Below are positions 46,444-56,641 of a stretch of 64,000 bases of DNA, piece by piece. How positions within the stretch are numbered: position 1 is the first letter of the stretch; every line of letters begins with the position of its first letter. The position numbers and the translations under genes were made by a program. The notes under the pieces were generated by a model that saw nothing but the letters and a program-made list of their open reading frames with translations, made no database searches and was not told the DNA's origin. This DNA is from Sediminibacter sp. Hel_I_10 (lineage in GTDB: Bacteria; Bacteroidota; Bacteroidia; Flavobacteriales; Flavobacteriaceae): assembly GCF_000688335.1 (NCBI RefSeq), contig NZ_JHZX01000001.1:682001-746000 (forward strand), written 5' to 3'.

Positions 46444-47440
46444 AGAATAAGTTCGGAAATCTTGATTTTGGGTCTTGTTTTAAAATATGTATGGCAATAT
46501 GAGATTTTGCAAAACCAATACCATAACCAAAAAACTGAATAAATATAGCCAATACCGATTGAAATGCCACGCTTATGTTTTTGGAATTTATCAGTGATAA
46601 GACAAAAACCAAGAGCACATAAACTAAATACATTAATATTGGCAACAAGAATCCCAATATCAGTAAAACTAAAGACATTAATAAACCGACACTAAAACAA
46701 GTTGGAAGCCAATAGGTGATTTTCTCGGTTTCTGGATGCCATTTATTAAGTATGGGTCTTACTAAACCAAATTTAGAGACTTGCTTATAGAAACTTTTCC
46801 ATGAAATACGACGTTTGTGATAGACGAATGCCTTCGGAAAAATTACAGTTCTAAATCCCATGTTATTAAGTCTTATTGAAAGATCTGGATCTTCTCCTGG
46901 ATGTATGGTACCAAATCCCCCTGAAGCTAAAAATGCTTTTTTAGAAATGCCCATATTGAAACTTCTAGGCTGAAAATCTTTAATTTCAGCATTTCCACCT
47001 CTAATACCTCCAGTGGTGATTATTGAAGTCATTGCGAAACTGATGGCTTTTTGAAGATTTGTAAATGATGGATGTGCTGCATCTGGACCTCCAAAACAAT
47101 CTACAAAATTGGATTCTAAATACTTTTTTACAAAAGTTAAATAGGTCTTTGGCAAGATACAGTCTGAATCTAAAATGATAAAATAATTACCTTTTGATTT
47201 AAGCATACCAAAGTTTCTGGAGTCTCCAGGACCAGAGTTCGCTTTAGAATAGTAGGATAGGTTTAACTGCTGTTGATAGCGCTCTACAACGGCTTTACAG
47301 TCTAAGGTAGAACCATCTTCTACAATCACAATTTCAAATGCGTGATTCCCATCTAAGTTTTTGAAACTTTCTAAGAGCTCATCCACCTCATCGGGTCTAT
47401 TATAAACTGGGATTACAAAAGAAAAAGATAATCTTTCCAT
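46421..47440 (-). CDS. Family 2 glycosyltransferase
   Basis: 339 aa. GT-A fold: FSFVIPVYNRPDEVDE start, IVIVEDGS, the DXD-like LDSDCIL (near residue 112), GGPDAAH, and HPGEDPDLSIRL with the acidic catalytic ED near 199. C-terminal membrane helices (about 245-315) anchor it. It transfers a sugar to a lipid carrier or glycan; acceptor unknown. First gene of a run with YbbR and coaE. Confidence 0.9.
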   Translation of the reverse strand: MERLSFSFVIPVYNRPDEVDELLESFKNLDGNHAFEIVIVEDGSTLDCKAVVERYQQQLNLSYYSKANSGPGDSRNFGMLKSKGNYFIILDSDCILPKTYLTFVKKYLESNFVDCFGGPDAAHPSFTNLQKAISFAMTSIITTGGIRGGNAEIKDFQPRSFNMGISKKAFLASGGFGTIHPGEDPDLSIRLNNMGFRTVIFPKAFVYHKRRISWKSFYKQVSKFGLVRPILNKWHPETEKITYWLPTCFSVGLLMSLVLLILGFLLPILMYLVYVLLVFVLSLINSKNISVAFQSVLAIFIQFFGYGIGFAKSHIAIHILKQDPKSRFPNLFFDNDQIH

Positions 47441-47563
47441 GAGGTAAAGGTAAGTATTGTGTTCTTAAAATAACTGGAGAACAGCGCAGCGAATTTAAGT
47501 TTTTAGAGAATGAATATCCTAATTGCAAAAACTAAAATATCAATCCTATAAGAGGCAAACAAA

Positions 47564-47589
47564 AAAAGTCCCGCTCTCGCGGGACTTTT
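47564..47589 (-). terminator. Terminator of the large type IX cargo gene
   Basis: Arms AAAAGTCCCGC and GCGGGACTTTT, TCTC loop. A-run on the plus side gives a T-run on the minus strand; 30 nt after the stop. Confidence 0.9.
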
Positions 47590-47618
47590 CAAATTAATTA
47601 AGGTTAGTTAGCTATTAG

Positions 47619-50600
47619 TTACTCTTTAATCAATTTTATTGTTCTAGACGTATTTCCAATAGTCACTTTAGCAAAATAAGCACCTTGCTCAAAAGATCCA
47701 GTTTCTAAGTCTGCTTCTAAAGCTCTTGGCGATACATTTAATACTTCTTGACCCAACATGTTATAAATTACAACATGATCAATTTGTGATTGCGCTTTAA
47801 GGTGCAATTGATTGTTGATTGGGTTAGGGAAATATGTGAAATTAGATTGATTTTCAATTATGCTTGTAGATAATGTCGAGTCTACCGTCACTATATAATC
47901 TTCGGTCTCACCTCTTCCATTCCCATATGAACAAGGAGCATCATCTCCAGGGTTGGAATCATTGTAATCTATCATTACACGCATTCTATAATCTCCATTT
48001 GGAGTACCATCAGGAATTGTAATAGTTCCTGTAAATGGTCCGCTACCATAACTTGTTGTGGTAAAGGCTACCTCAGATGTATCAAATGTATAGTCGTTAT
48101 TCCAATCTATCCAAACTGCACTTCCTACGGTACCTCCAACAATTACTATTTCAAAATCTAATTCGTCATTAGATGCCCCACTTACCGCTAAAGACTCTGT
48201 GTTATTTTGAAAACCATTAGGTGCAAATCCTGAAGATAGGTTTGAGATATTTTCGTACTCCCCTAAAGTTGAAAAGCTATCAATATATGTTGCACTACTT
48301 GTACTTGGTGGCACACAATAGCCAGCATTAAATGTAAAAACGGCAGACCATGCACTCAGATCACCACCGTCGCAGTTACTTTGAACACGTAGATCATAAA
48401 GCGTATCCAAGGTTAAACCTGTAGCCGTAGCAAATATATCTGCAGTAGAGCCACTATCTATAACACCAACACCTTGATCATTACCTTGAGGCACAATTTC
48501 CCAGTTATATTCTATTGGAGTAGTTCCATCAGTTGGTGCTTCCCATGACAAATCTGCTGAATCAGGTGCTACAAAACTAGCGGCAAGACCATCTGGAACA
48601 TAGCAAGTAGGCGGAGTACCTACGCAAACATCAAAGGTTGATGTTTGTCCAGGATTAGAAGTCCAGGTATATACTTGAACATAATACGTATTACCAGGTG
48701 TTAACCCTTCTAAATTCACAGTTTGTGGGTCACTGCATTCTATGCTTTCTCCTAGATCACCGCAAGTACCTTCGTAAAACGTTATATACATATCACTGGT
48801 ACCGCTTGTGAAATTGGTAAGTGACAGTCTATGCTCCTCTGATGTTGCTTCAAAAGTGAACCAAATATCATCATCTTCGGTACCAAAACAGGTGCTATTG
48901 CCAACACCTGAATCAGTAGCTCCAGCGATAGTAGCGTTAGTTACCTCATTACAAGAATAGTCTGGATTAACAGTTAAAGCTATAGCTCCAGAACAATCAT
49001 CATTTGCCAAAGGCTCAACAATGAGTTCAATATTAACGTTATCTGTACCGTCCCAAGCACCATTAAATCCGCCATAAGTAAAACCTGAGTTATCCAGACG
49101 CCATCTTGCTGCTACATAATTTGAACCAATAGGTGCTGTTGCAGTTTCATAAAAGTACTCATCATCATTCCCATTATCTCCTAAATAAGTAGCCTCTTGC
49201 CATAATGTGGTATCCCATGTTGCAGGGTCTGTATTTTCATCATTTATTGCAATCCAACACTCAATACCAGCTCCTTGTCCTTCGGGGTTAGTCAGTCCAT
49301 CTTCGTAGGCTTTTGCATAAACAGTTACTGAAGTACCAACCTCTACTGTTAATGATTCTGAACTTCCATTTTCCGGGTCACTTCCTGTTTCCTGCACATA
49401 TTGCACATTATAAAAATCGAGCACTGAACCATCATTGACATTAACTGGCGCACCCACTGCGTCTAATGCTGCACAAATATCATTCTCACTCACAATATCC
49501 AAAACTTCTGCTGCTGTCGTCGTACCAAAAGTAACCACGCTTAAATCTAAAAAGTTAGGATCTGTTTCAAAAGCTGAATCTGTAAGAGCTACGAGTGTAT
49601 GGATTGTGTAATCACCTAATTCAGTTACATCAAAACTTGGTGTTGCAGACACTTGCTCGATTACTAAATCTGCTCCTGAAGTTAACACATACGTTACGTC
49701 GTAATCAGCAGGCACCGTTGGCGCTGCATCTTCGGTCGCACTAATAGTTACAGTAGTTCCAGATAAAACTACTGACGCTTCATCTGCAGTTAAGGTACCT
49801 GCTGCTGCATTACAACCCTCTTCTATATCTAAAGTATATGCTGTACTTTGTGGAGTAGCCCAAGTAGAAATCACGATATAATATGTTATCCCTGATGTTA
49901 AGGCAGCTTCAACAACTCTATCTTCTGTACCGCTATTTCCTACAAAACCAACGCAAGTCGGCTCTGCATCTACACATCCATCTAAAACATGTAATCCAGA
50001 GTATGTGGAACCAATATTTGATAACGTAAATACAAAATTACCATCACTAGCTGGTGTAAATGCATATACAACATCATCTCCGCTCATATAGAATGCACTG
50101 CATGAACTTGAATTATTTTCATAATCATCTCCATAAAGATTCGTATTGTCTGAAGTGGTATATGGTAACTCACTTACAACAATAGGATCACTGCAAACTG
50201 ACCCAGTAATGGGAGTATCAATAGTTGTAAACGTTTGCTCTGTACATCCAGTTGCACTACCGTTGTCATTGTATGGCGTGATAGTAACATAATAAATTGT
50301 TTCAAACGCTAATGTGCCAAGGTCATAAGAGGTGACATTACCAACGTTCGTTGTAGCCAAAACTTCAGATCCTCCACTAGTCGTTCCAACTGTTAACTCA
50401 TAAAATGTTGGTACTCCTGTAGCTGCACTCCAAGATATGTTGCCATCAATCTCCACATCTGTCTCTTCAGCTAGAACCGCGTCACAGTTTGGTGGATTTT
50501 CTGCTACCTGTGAAGCAATAAAATTATCCACATAAAAAAAATAGTCACCGCCAGCCCAAGTGTTAAGTATTCTTAATTTCACATCACTATCCATTGGCAA

Positions 50601-51041
50601 ATCTGTACCTGCAATTGTGGTACTAGCAACAGCACATTCGTTGTCTACAATGTGATTGCTATCATCTATTGTAAACGCAGTTGTCCAAGTTGCTCCATCA
50701 TCGTTGGAATATTGTAATTCTGCAGTTCCCCAACCCGCCGGAGTTGCAACGGTAGCCGCAGACCAGTTGACCACTTTGTATTCGAAACTTACTGTAAGAT
50801 CTGTAGCATTGGAAGCACCTACTAAATTTGGTGAGGTCAAATTTGCCGAAAGAACTCCAAAATTCCCTCCATACAAATTAACTCTTTCAGAATTGCCCTC
50901 ACATGATTGTGAACCGGTATTGGAGTAATTGTCAGTCCAACCTGAGGGAGTTCCCGAATTGAAATTCTCGAAAATCCCGACCTGAGCATACGAAAACATG
51001 ACTGATAAAACTGCCGTTAGCAGAATGGTAATTTTTCTCAT
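47619..51041 (-). CDS. Large secreted multidomain protein with GEVED and type IX (Por) sorting domain
   Basis: 1140 aa with a signal peptide (about 1-19). It has an N-terminal jelly-roll-like domain with FENFNSGTPSGW, then several fibronectin type III modules with regularly spaced Cys and Trp, C-rich choice-of-anchor type regions, and a GEVED domain near 930-1060 (WIDWNNDYTFD, GETEDYIV). The type IX sorting tail TYFPNPINNQLHLKA ... GAYFAKVTIGN ends with KLIKE. It is exported by the type IX system and probably acts in adhesion or glycan binding. No catalytic motif was seen. Its large, repetitive, Thr/Ser/Asp-rich body is usual for such cargo. Confidence 0.9.
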   Translation of the reverse strand: MRKITILLTAVLSVMFSYAQVGIFENFNSGTPSGWTDNYSNTGSQSCEGNSERVNLYGGNFGVLSANLTSPNLVGASNATDLTVSFEYKVVNWSAATVATPAGWGTAELQYSNDDGATWTTAFTIDDSNHIVDNECAVASTTIAGTDLPMDSDVKLRILNTWAGGDYFFYVDNFIASQVAENPPNCDAVLAEETDVEIDGNISWSAATGVPTFYELTVGTTSGGSEVLATTNVGNVTSYDLGTLAFETIYYVTITPYNDNGSATGCTEQTFTTIDTPITGSVCSDPIVVSELPYTTSDNTNLYGDDYENNSSSCSAFYMSGDDVVYAFTPASDGNFVFTLSNIGSTYSGLHVLDGCVDAEPTCVGFVGNSGTEDRVVEAALTSGITYYIVISTWATPQSTAYTLDIEEGCNAAAGTLTADEASVVLSGTTVTISATEDAAPTVPADYDVTYVLTSGADLVIEQVSATPSFDVTELGDYTIHTLVALTDSAFETDPNFLDLSVVTFGTTTAAEVLDIVSENDICAALDAVGAPVNVNDGSVLDFYNVQYVQETGSDPENGSSESLTVEVGTSVTVYAKAYEDGLTNPEGQGAGIECWIAINDENTDPATWDTTLWQEATYLGDNGNDDEYFYETATAPIGSNYVAARWRLDNSGFTYGGFNGAWDGTDNVNIELIVEPLANDDCSGAIALTVNPDYSCNEVTNATIAGATDSGVGNSTCFGTEDDDIWFTFEATSEEHRLSLTNFTSGTSDMYITFYEGTCGDLGESIECSDPQTVNLEGLTPGNTYYVQVYTWTSNPGQTSTFDVCVGTPPTCYVPDGLAASFVAPDSADLSWEAPTDGTTPIEYNWEIVPQGNDQGVGVIDSGSTADIFATATGLTLDTLYDLRVQSNCDGGDLSAWSAVFTFNAGYCVPPSTSSATYIDSFSTLGEYENISNLSSGFAPNGFQNNTESLAVSGASNDELDFEIVIVGGTVGSAVWIDWNNDYTFDTSEVAFTTTSYGSGPFTGTITIPDGTPNGDYRMRVMIDYNDSNPGDDAPCSYGNGRGETEDYIVTVDSTLSTSIIENQSNFTYFPNPINNQLHLKAQSQIDHVVIYNMLGQEVLNVSPRALEADLETGSFEQGAYFAKVTIGNTSRTIKLIKE

Positions 51042-51171
51042 TGTTTGTTAATTTTTAGTTAATAGAAGGTTAAGATATAAAGTTTAAACCACCTATCAGC
51101 CTGCCAATTAATCTAATCGATAAAACGGTTTTTTATTCGTTAAAAGAACTGTTTTTTGAAAAAAATTTGGG

Positions 51172-52875
51172 CTATTTCTTGATAAATGAATAGCTCTTTG
51201 TAAAATCATCACTGCTGATTTTGATTAGGTACATTCCAGAAGTTAAATTGGAGACATCTGCCTGTTTTAACAAAGAATCAAAGGGCACGCTCACAATTCT
51301 TCCTGAGACATCATAAACAACACATTGACTAACAGCGATATTGGCTCTTACGTAAAGAATTTCCTTTACAGGATTAGGATAAATCAAAATATCCTCCGCA
51401 TCAACTGGATCTAGATTTAAAGTAGCACCCTCTATAAACTCTACGGTCTCATTGCCCTCAATATCTGTATAGCTCTCTATTAAACCATTGGGCCAAGTAA
51501 TAGTTAACTCATCTATAATCTCTGTAGCGCCCAAACCAAAATATATAGAACTTGAATTTTGACTCAAGTATCCTTCCCCACAGTGCGTATAACGAAACTG
51601 GTGTTCGCCATTAATCGTCATTTCCAATCTTGCTCCTACAGCATCTCTGTTGCTCTCTGCACCCTGTAGTTTTATCTTAAGCCAATTATTAGCTGTAGTG
51701 GTATTATTGTGCCACAAATACATATTTTGATTCATATTGTTACTCACCGCCATATCAGGAAAACCATCATTGTCAACATCTCCAATAGCGTTAGAGTGGC
51801 TAAACCCCAGATCCCCTGAAAAACAACTGTTATTCAAAGTAAAGCTTTCATCACCATCATTTACGTAAAATGCAGCAGGTAAATAAGGACCAGTTGCCGT
51901 ATTGTATTGGCTGCAAACATATAAATCAAGATTTGTGTCATTATCCGCATCAAAAAAAGCAGCGCCCCAACTTATACTGTTCATTAAAGTATTTGACGAT
52001 GAGGCAATATCGGTAAAGGTTTCGTCTCCATTATTTTTCAGAAACACGTTACCGTTTTGGGTGTTGGTGAGGTAAATATCAAACCAGCCGTCATTATTAA
52101 AATCTCCTACTGTAACCGTCATGGCGTCAATAATAACTCCTGCTCCTGACGACTCACTAATATCAGTAAACGTGCCATCTCCATTGTTTTTGTAGAGTTT
52201 ATTCGGAAACTCATACTTATCATTAGAAACATATAAATCTTGAAATCCATCATTATTGATATCTAAAAATGCAGAACAAAATGAATACATTAGAGTCTGA
52301 TCAATTCCCGCAGAAACACTTACTTCGGTAAAGGTTTGATCTCCATTATTTCTATAGAGCTTATTAGGATACGTAATCGAACGGTTACTTAAAAACACAT
52401 CTAAAAAACCATCATTATCATAATCTCCCCAAGATGCACCATAAGTCTCAAAATTAGTGGGGGATATTCCCGAACTATTAGTTATATCTTGCATCACCAT
52501 ATCCCCGTTATTTACCAGTAAGCGATTTCCATTAGTATCACTCGTCACAAAAAGATCTTTATCACCATCGTTATCAATATCTACCCAATTAACCTGTCGG
52601 GTTTGATAGAGAAACGTAGGAACCGTAAAATCGTCTTCTACAAAAGCACCATTGTTATTCTTAAAATAATGCACATCTTGATTACTGCCTGATGTTAAAG
52701 TAATGTCATCCCAACCGTCTCCGTCATAGTCATGAAATGTGATTCCGTTGCCTAAGAAGGTGGTTCCTGAAGAAATATCAAGCCCCAATACTGGAGCTTC
52801 ATTTACGAAACTAATTTGAGCGTTTGAAACACCAAATAAAAGAAGTACGAAGAAACAAGAAAAGTAGTTTTTCAA
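51172..52875 (-). CDS. FG-GAP/VCBS repeat and ASPIC/UnbV protein with type IX sorting domain
   Basis: 567 aa with a signal peptide ending near SNAQ (19). A run of FG-GAP/VCBS-type blades carries Ca-binding DxDxDG motifs, e.g. DYDGDGWDD, DIDNDGDKD, DFNNDGW, DVDNDGFPD, forming an integrin-like propeller. An ASPIC/UnbV domain follows (GARLEMTINGEHQ, YFGLGA, ITWPNG), then a type IX sorting tail (LIYPNPVKEILYV ... GMYLIKISSDD). Extracellular. Both it and the preceding large cargo gene are transcribed toward 47619. Confidence 0.92.
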   Translation of the reverse strand: MKNYFSCFFVLLLFGVSNAQISFVNEAPVLGLDISSGTTFLGNGITFHDYDGDGWDDITLTSGSNQDVHYFKNNNGAFVEDDFTVPTFLYQTRQVNWVDIDNDGDKDLFVTSDTNGNRLLVNNGDMVMQDITNSSGISPTNFETYGASWGDYDNDGFLDVFLSNRSITYPNKLYRNNGDQTFTEVSVSAGIDQTLMYSFCSAFLDINNDGFQDLYVSNDKYEFPNKLYKNNGDGTFTDISESSGAGVIIDAMTVTVGDFNNDGWFDIYLTNTQNGNVFLKNNGDETFTDIASSSNTLMNSISWGAAFFDADNDTNLDLYVCSQYNTATGPYLPAAFYVNDGDESFTLNNSCFSGDLGFSHSNAIGDVDNDGFPDMAVSNNMNQNMYLWHNNTTTANNWLKIKLQGAESNRDAVGARLEMTINGEHQFRYTHCGEGYLSQNSSSIYFGLGATEIIDELTITWPNGLIESYTDIEGNETVEFIEGATLNLDPVDAEDILIYPNPVKEILYVRANIAVSQCVVYDVSGRIVSVPFDSLLKQADVSNLTSGMYLIKISSDDFTKSYSFIKK

Positions 52876-53029
52876 AATAATCAGATTATTTAACGATAAT
52901 TTAATCTAAAAGTAAACAAATAAATAGTCACTTTCTTAAAATACAGAGGCATCGTTATTAACCGAATAAGATAAGATTGAAGATGTCATGTTTTTACATG
53001 CCATCTAATACCTTCTTTTTTAAAACAGA

Positions 53030-53056
53030 AAAACCGATGGTTGAGCCATCGGTTTT
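53030..53056 (-). terminator. fabI intrinsic terminator
   Basis: Arms AAAACCGATGG and CCATCGGTTTT with a 5-nt loop, A-run/T-run flanks; 25 nt after the fabI stop. Confidence 0.88.
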
Positions 53057-53080
53057 TCTAGTATGTATTTAGAGTAATTT

Positions 53081-53899
53081 TTATTTATTCTCTACAAAGG
53101 TCTCCATTACAGCATCACTTACCCCCATATTACTAAAACCGCCATCATTATAAAGGTTTTGAAGTGTCACTCTCTTAGTAAGGTCACTAAACAAGGTCAC
53201 TGTATAATTAGCACAATCTAAAGCCGTGGCGTTTCCTAAAGGTGACATTTTCTCAGCATAAGCAATAAAGCCGTCAAATCCTTTTACACCGCTTCCTGCT
53301 GTAGTAGGCGTTGGTGATTGTGAGATGGTATTGACTCGTACTTTTTTATCTTTTCCGAAGAAATAACCAAAACTACGTGCAATACTTTCTAAATAGGCCT
53401 TATTATCTGCCATATCATTGTAATCTGGAAACACACGTTGCGCTGCCATATAAGTTAAGGCTACAATGCTGCCCCACTCATTCATAGCATCTGCCTTATA
53501 AAGTGTTTGCATGACCTTATGAAAAGACATTGCAGAAACATCTGTTCCTTTTTGCGTCCAAGCATAATTTTGATCGGTGTAGTGTTTGCCTTTTCTCACG
53601 TTTATAGACATCCCGATAGAATGGAGTACAAAATCTATTTTACCACCCAAAATCTCCATGGCTTGTGCTACTAAATTTTGCAAATCTTCTTCTGAGGTTG
53701 CATCTGCAGGAATAATTTGAGAGCCAGTTTTTTCCGCCAATTCATTAATCTGTCCCATTCTCATGGCAACGGGTGCATTGGTCAACACAAAAGTTCCACC
53801 TTCTTCGTGTACGCGCTCTGCTGTTTTCCAAGCAATAGAATTTTCATCTAGTGCCCCAAAAATAATTCCCTTTTTTCCTTTTAGTAAATTGTATGACAT
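53081..53899 (-). CDS. fabI: Enoyl-[acyl-carrier-protein] reductase (NADH)
   Basis: 272 aa, FabI-like SDR. N-terminal GIIFGALDENSIAWKTAERV replaces the classical GxxxGxG, as is normal for FabI. The catalytic triad TYMAAQRVFPDYNDMADNK is complete, with the two Tyr and Lys spaced as in FabI. It reduces enoyl-ACP in the last step of fatty acid elongation and is the target of triclosan-like inhibitors in other bacteria. A -7 box TATTTTTG (53932-53939) lies upstream; single gene with terminator. Confidence 0.95.
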   Translation of the reverse strand: MSYNLLKGKKGIIFGALDENSIAWKTAERVHEEGGTFVLTNAPVAMRMGQINELAEKTGSQIIPADATSEEDLQNLVAQAMEILGGKIDFVLHSIGMSINVRKGKHYTDQNYAWTQKGTDVSAMSFHKVMQTLYKADAMNEWGSIVALTYMAAQRVFPDYNDMADNKAYLESIARSFGYFFGKDKKVRVNTISQSPTPTTAGSGVKGFDGFIAYAEKMSPLGNATALDCANYTVTLFSDLTKRVTLQNLYNDGGFSNMGVSDAVMETFVENK

Positions 53900-53931
53900 A
53901 GTTTGAGTAATTAGCAGTTTTTAAAACCTTT

Positions 53932-53939
53932 CAAAAATA
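53932..53939 (-). promoter_or_regulatory. -7 promoter element for fabI
   Basis: TATTTTTG on the minus strand, 32 nt before the fabI ATG. A TTG lies 16 bp further upstream (53956-53958), slightly closer than usual. Confidence 0.45.
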
Positions 53940-54019
53940 GAAATCGTTTTATTTACAATGGTTAATATTTTAAAGTCAAAGTTAAAAAAACTTTATACTT
54001 AAAACTGAAATGCTAACTA

Positions 54020-55672
54020 TTAATTGAGTAGTTCTTTAGCATGAGCCAAAGCAGATGAAGATAGGTCTGACCCTCCTAGCATTTGTGCAATTTCAACAAT
54101 ACGTTCTTCTTGAGTTAATTGTTTAATCTGGCTGAATGTGACATTATCAATATCTTCTTTAAATACTTTATAATGTGTATCGCCTTTAGCTGCAATTTGG
54201 GGTAAGTGTGTTATTGAAAACACCTGCATCTTCTTACTCATTTGTTGCATGATTACTCCCATTTTATTAGAAATTTCACCAGAAACTCCGGTATCAATCT
54301 CATCAAACATAATGGTTGGTAATTGTGTGTATTTTGTAAGAACCGATTTAATAGCAAGCATAATACGAGACAGCTCCCCTCCTGAAGCGGCCTTTTTCAA
54401 CTCGTTAAACTGACCTCCTTTATTTGCTGAAAAAAGAAATTGAAGATCATCTTTTCCGTTATCCAAGAATACTTCGGAAGGGTTGAGCTTGATATCAAAC
54501 TTAGCGTTTGGCATCCCCAGAGTTTCTAAAATGGTTTCTAATTGCTGCGTTAATTTAGGTAGAATGGTTGATCGCTTATCGTGTATAGCATCTGATAACT
54601 TTTGTAATTCCAACTCGCAAGTCTCTAATTGCTTTTGGGTTTCTAAAATATCGTCATCCAGATGTTCTGTCACCTCTATTTTTGATCTTAGATCTTCCCG
54701 TATGGCAATTAATTCATCAATATCTGAAACACTGTGCTTTTGCAAAAGGTTATTAATGATTTGCAGCTTCGCGTTGACCTTGTCTAATTGATCTGGGTCT
54801 GCTTCTAACTGGTCTTGTAGCTGTTCTATTTCAGAAAAAATATCATCCAGTTCTATCAAACTACTCGCCACCCGCTCATAAATGGATTTATAACTTGACG
54901 AATAATTAGAGAGTTTGGAAAGCTGACTTTTAATTTCGGTCAAAGAAGCCGTTACACCAATATCATCATTACTCATAAGCTCATGAGATGCATTCAATTT
55001 TTCTTTGATTTCCTCTACGTTATTGAGCGTTTCGTACTCAGCTTCTAAAACCTCAAGCTCCCCTTTAATCAGTTTAGCATCATCTAATTCTTTTAACAAA
55101 AAGCTATTATAATCCAGCTCTTTAATTGCCTCGGCTTTTTGTTCTTGCAAGGCCTTAAGCGCTTTTTTAAGTTGCTTAAATTGCTTTAGTTGACCCGAAT
55201 AAGTTTCTAAAAGCTTGGCATTATCAGCCAAAGCATCGATAACTTGAAACTGAAAATCATCATTGGTCAACTGCAACGTTTGATGTTGTGAATGAATGTC
55301 TAGCAAACGCACACCCAAAACTTGGAGACTATCTAAATTTACAGGCGTATCATTGATAAAAGCTCTCGATTTTCCCGATGGCAATATCTCACGCCTAATA
55401 ATGGTCAAAGGCTCATAATCTAAATCTTCAGATTTAAATAAGGATTTGAGATTGTATTTTGTAATGTCAAACGTGGCTTCAATCACACATTTTTTTGAGT
55501 CGTCTTTGACACTGCTCAAATCTGCACGTTTTCCTAAAATAAGTGACAAACCTCCTAATAGTATCGATTTTCCCGCTCCCGTTTCTCCTGTAATAATGGA
55601 TAAACCATTATTAAATTTAACAGATAGATCATCTATTAACGCGTAATTTTTTATGGAAAGTTGTGTGAGCAC
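54020..55672 (-). CDS. recN: DNA repair protein RecN
   Basis: 550 aa, the expected length. Walker A GETGAGKS (29-36), long coiled-coil arms (about 150-370), the ABC signature GGELSRIMLAI near residue 430 and Walker B IMFDEIDTGVSG. An SMC-like ATPase that tethers DNA ends in double-strand break repair. Last gene of the minus-strand run dapA to recN. Confidence 0.96.
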   Translation of the reverse strand: MLTQLSIKNYALIDDLSVKFNNGLSIITGETGAGKSILLGGLSLILGKRADLSSVKDDSKKCVIEATFDITKYNLKSLFKSEDLDYEPLTIIRREILPSGKSRAFINDTPVNLDSLQVLGVRLLDIHSQHQTLQLTNDDFQFQVIDALADNAKLLETYSGQLKQFKQLKKALKALQEQKAEAIKELDYNSFLLKELDDAKLIKGELEVLEAEYETLNNVEEIKEKLNASHELMSNDDIGVTASLTEIKSQLSKLSNYSSSYKSIYERVASSLIELDDIFSEIEQLQDQLEADPDQLDKVNAKLQIINNLLQKHSVSDIDELIAIREDLRSKIEVTEHLDDDILETQKQLETCELELQKLSDAIHDKRSTILPKLTQQLETILETLGMPNAKFDIKLNPSEVFLDNGKDDLQFLFSANKGGQFNELKKAASGGELSRIMLAIKSVLTKYTQLPTIMFDEIDTGVSGEISNKMGVIMQQMSKKMQVFSITHLPQIAAKGDTHYKVFKEDIDNVTFSQIKQLTQEERIVEIAQMLGGSDLSSSALAHAKELLN

Positions 55673-55753
55673 AGGCTATGTTGGAGTTCTATAGTTGTTG
55701 GTTATGAGATCTTTGATATCAAATGAATGTTTCATTTGAATAGGTAATTCTGG

Positions 55754-56641
55754 CTAAAAGCTAATACTACGCCATTGGGATGAACGTGTTGGCGCAATCT
55801 TAGTAAGTACTTCTTTCAATTCGGCGACATTTACTGTAGGTCCGCCGCTAAAAATCTGTTGAATTTCATCTGCTTTAGCATCAAAAAACACACGCAGTAA
55901 AAATGAATTAGGCCTACGACTGTTCATCGTTTTCAAGTTTTGGATACCAGATGCTATTTGCTCTTTCCCCGTTTTAGGATCTTCACTCATAACATCCAAA
56001 CCGTTTCTATGATAATCGTACATTACATTTCTAAATTCTTTAAATGTAGGAGAAAGCAGATTGTCTATTAAGGTAAACCGTGTTTGCTGTCCGTCTTCTA
56101 GCTTCCAGCCTTTGGTATTTAATTGTTGTGAATAATTTAAAATGGTTTGCGCTTGTTTAAAATGCTCATCACCGCCTTTAAGCGCAAACGTATCTGCATC
56201 TAAGCCTAACAACATGTAGATATGAAAAGTAAGCACAGACACGAGATTAGATTCGAATTGATTAGGATTAAAGATTAAATTCTGAAATTCTAAGTATTGA
56301 AAATTGAAGTTCTTATCATTAAAATTATAAACTGGTGTAGAATAACTTGAACCATACACAGGCCTTGAGGATTGTACTTGAATGGTGCCTTGAAATGAAT
56401 CTGAATTGTAGTCATTTATGGTAATCACCATGCTGCACGTAATGCGTTCTTGGGTTTTATAATTACCGTCTGTCCACTCGGTATTGTTTACAAATTCGGT
56501 TAATTGGCGCTCCAAGGTTTTAAATACTTGAACATTTTCATTACCCGTATTTTGAGCATTTACCACTACCTCACAATTGAGCTCTTGGGCCGAAGACGCC
56601 ATACTCAACACTCCTATTAATGATAAAATTATGTTACGCAT
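55754..56641 (-). CDS. DUF4835-family protein
   Basis: 295 aa with a signal peptide (about 1-18, ending MASSAQ). The sequence LNCEVVVNAQNTGNENVQVF at the mature N-terminus and LTFHIYMLLGLDADTF near 140-160 match the Bacteroidota DUF4835 family of unknown function. Its position between coaBC and recN is typical in Flavobacteriia. The start overlaps the coaBC stop by 8 nt, so they are coupled. Confidence 0.87.
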   Translation of the reverse strand: MRNIILSLIGVLSMASSAQELNCEVVVNAQNTGNENVQVFKTLERQLTEFVNNTEWTDGNYKTQERITCSMVITINDYNSDSFQGTIQVQSSRPVYGSSYSTPVYNFNDKNFNFQYLEFQNLIFNPNQFESNLVSVLTFHIYMLLGLDADTFALKGGDEHFKQAQTILNYSQQLNTKGWKLEDGQQTRFTLIDNLLSPTFKEFRNVMYDYHRNGLDVMSEDPKTGKEQIASGIQNLKTMNSRRPNSFLLRVFFDAKADEIQQIFSGGPTVNVAELKEVLTKIAPTRSSQWRSISF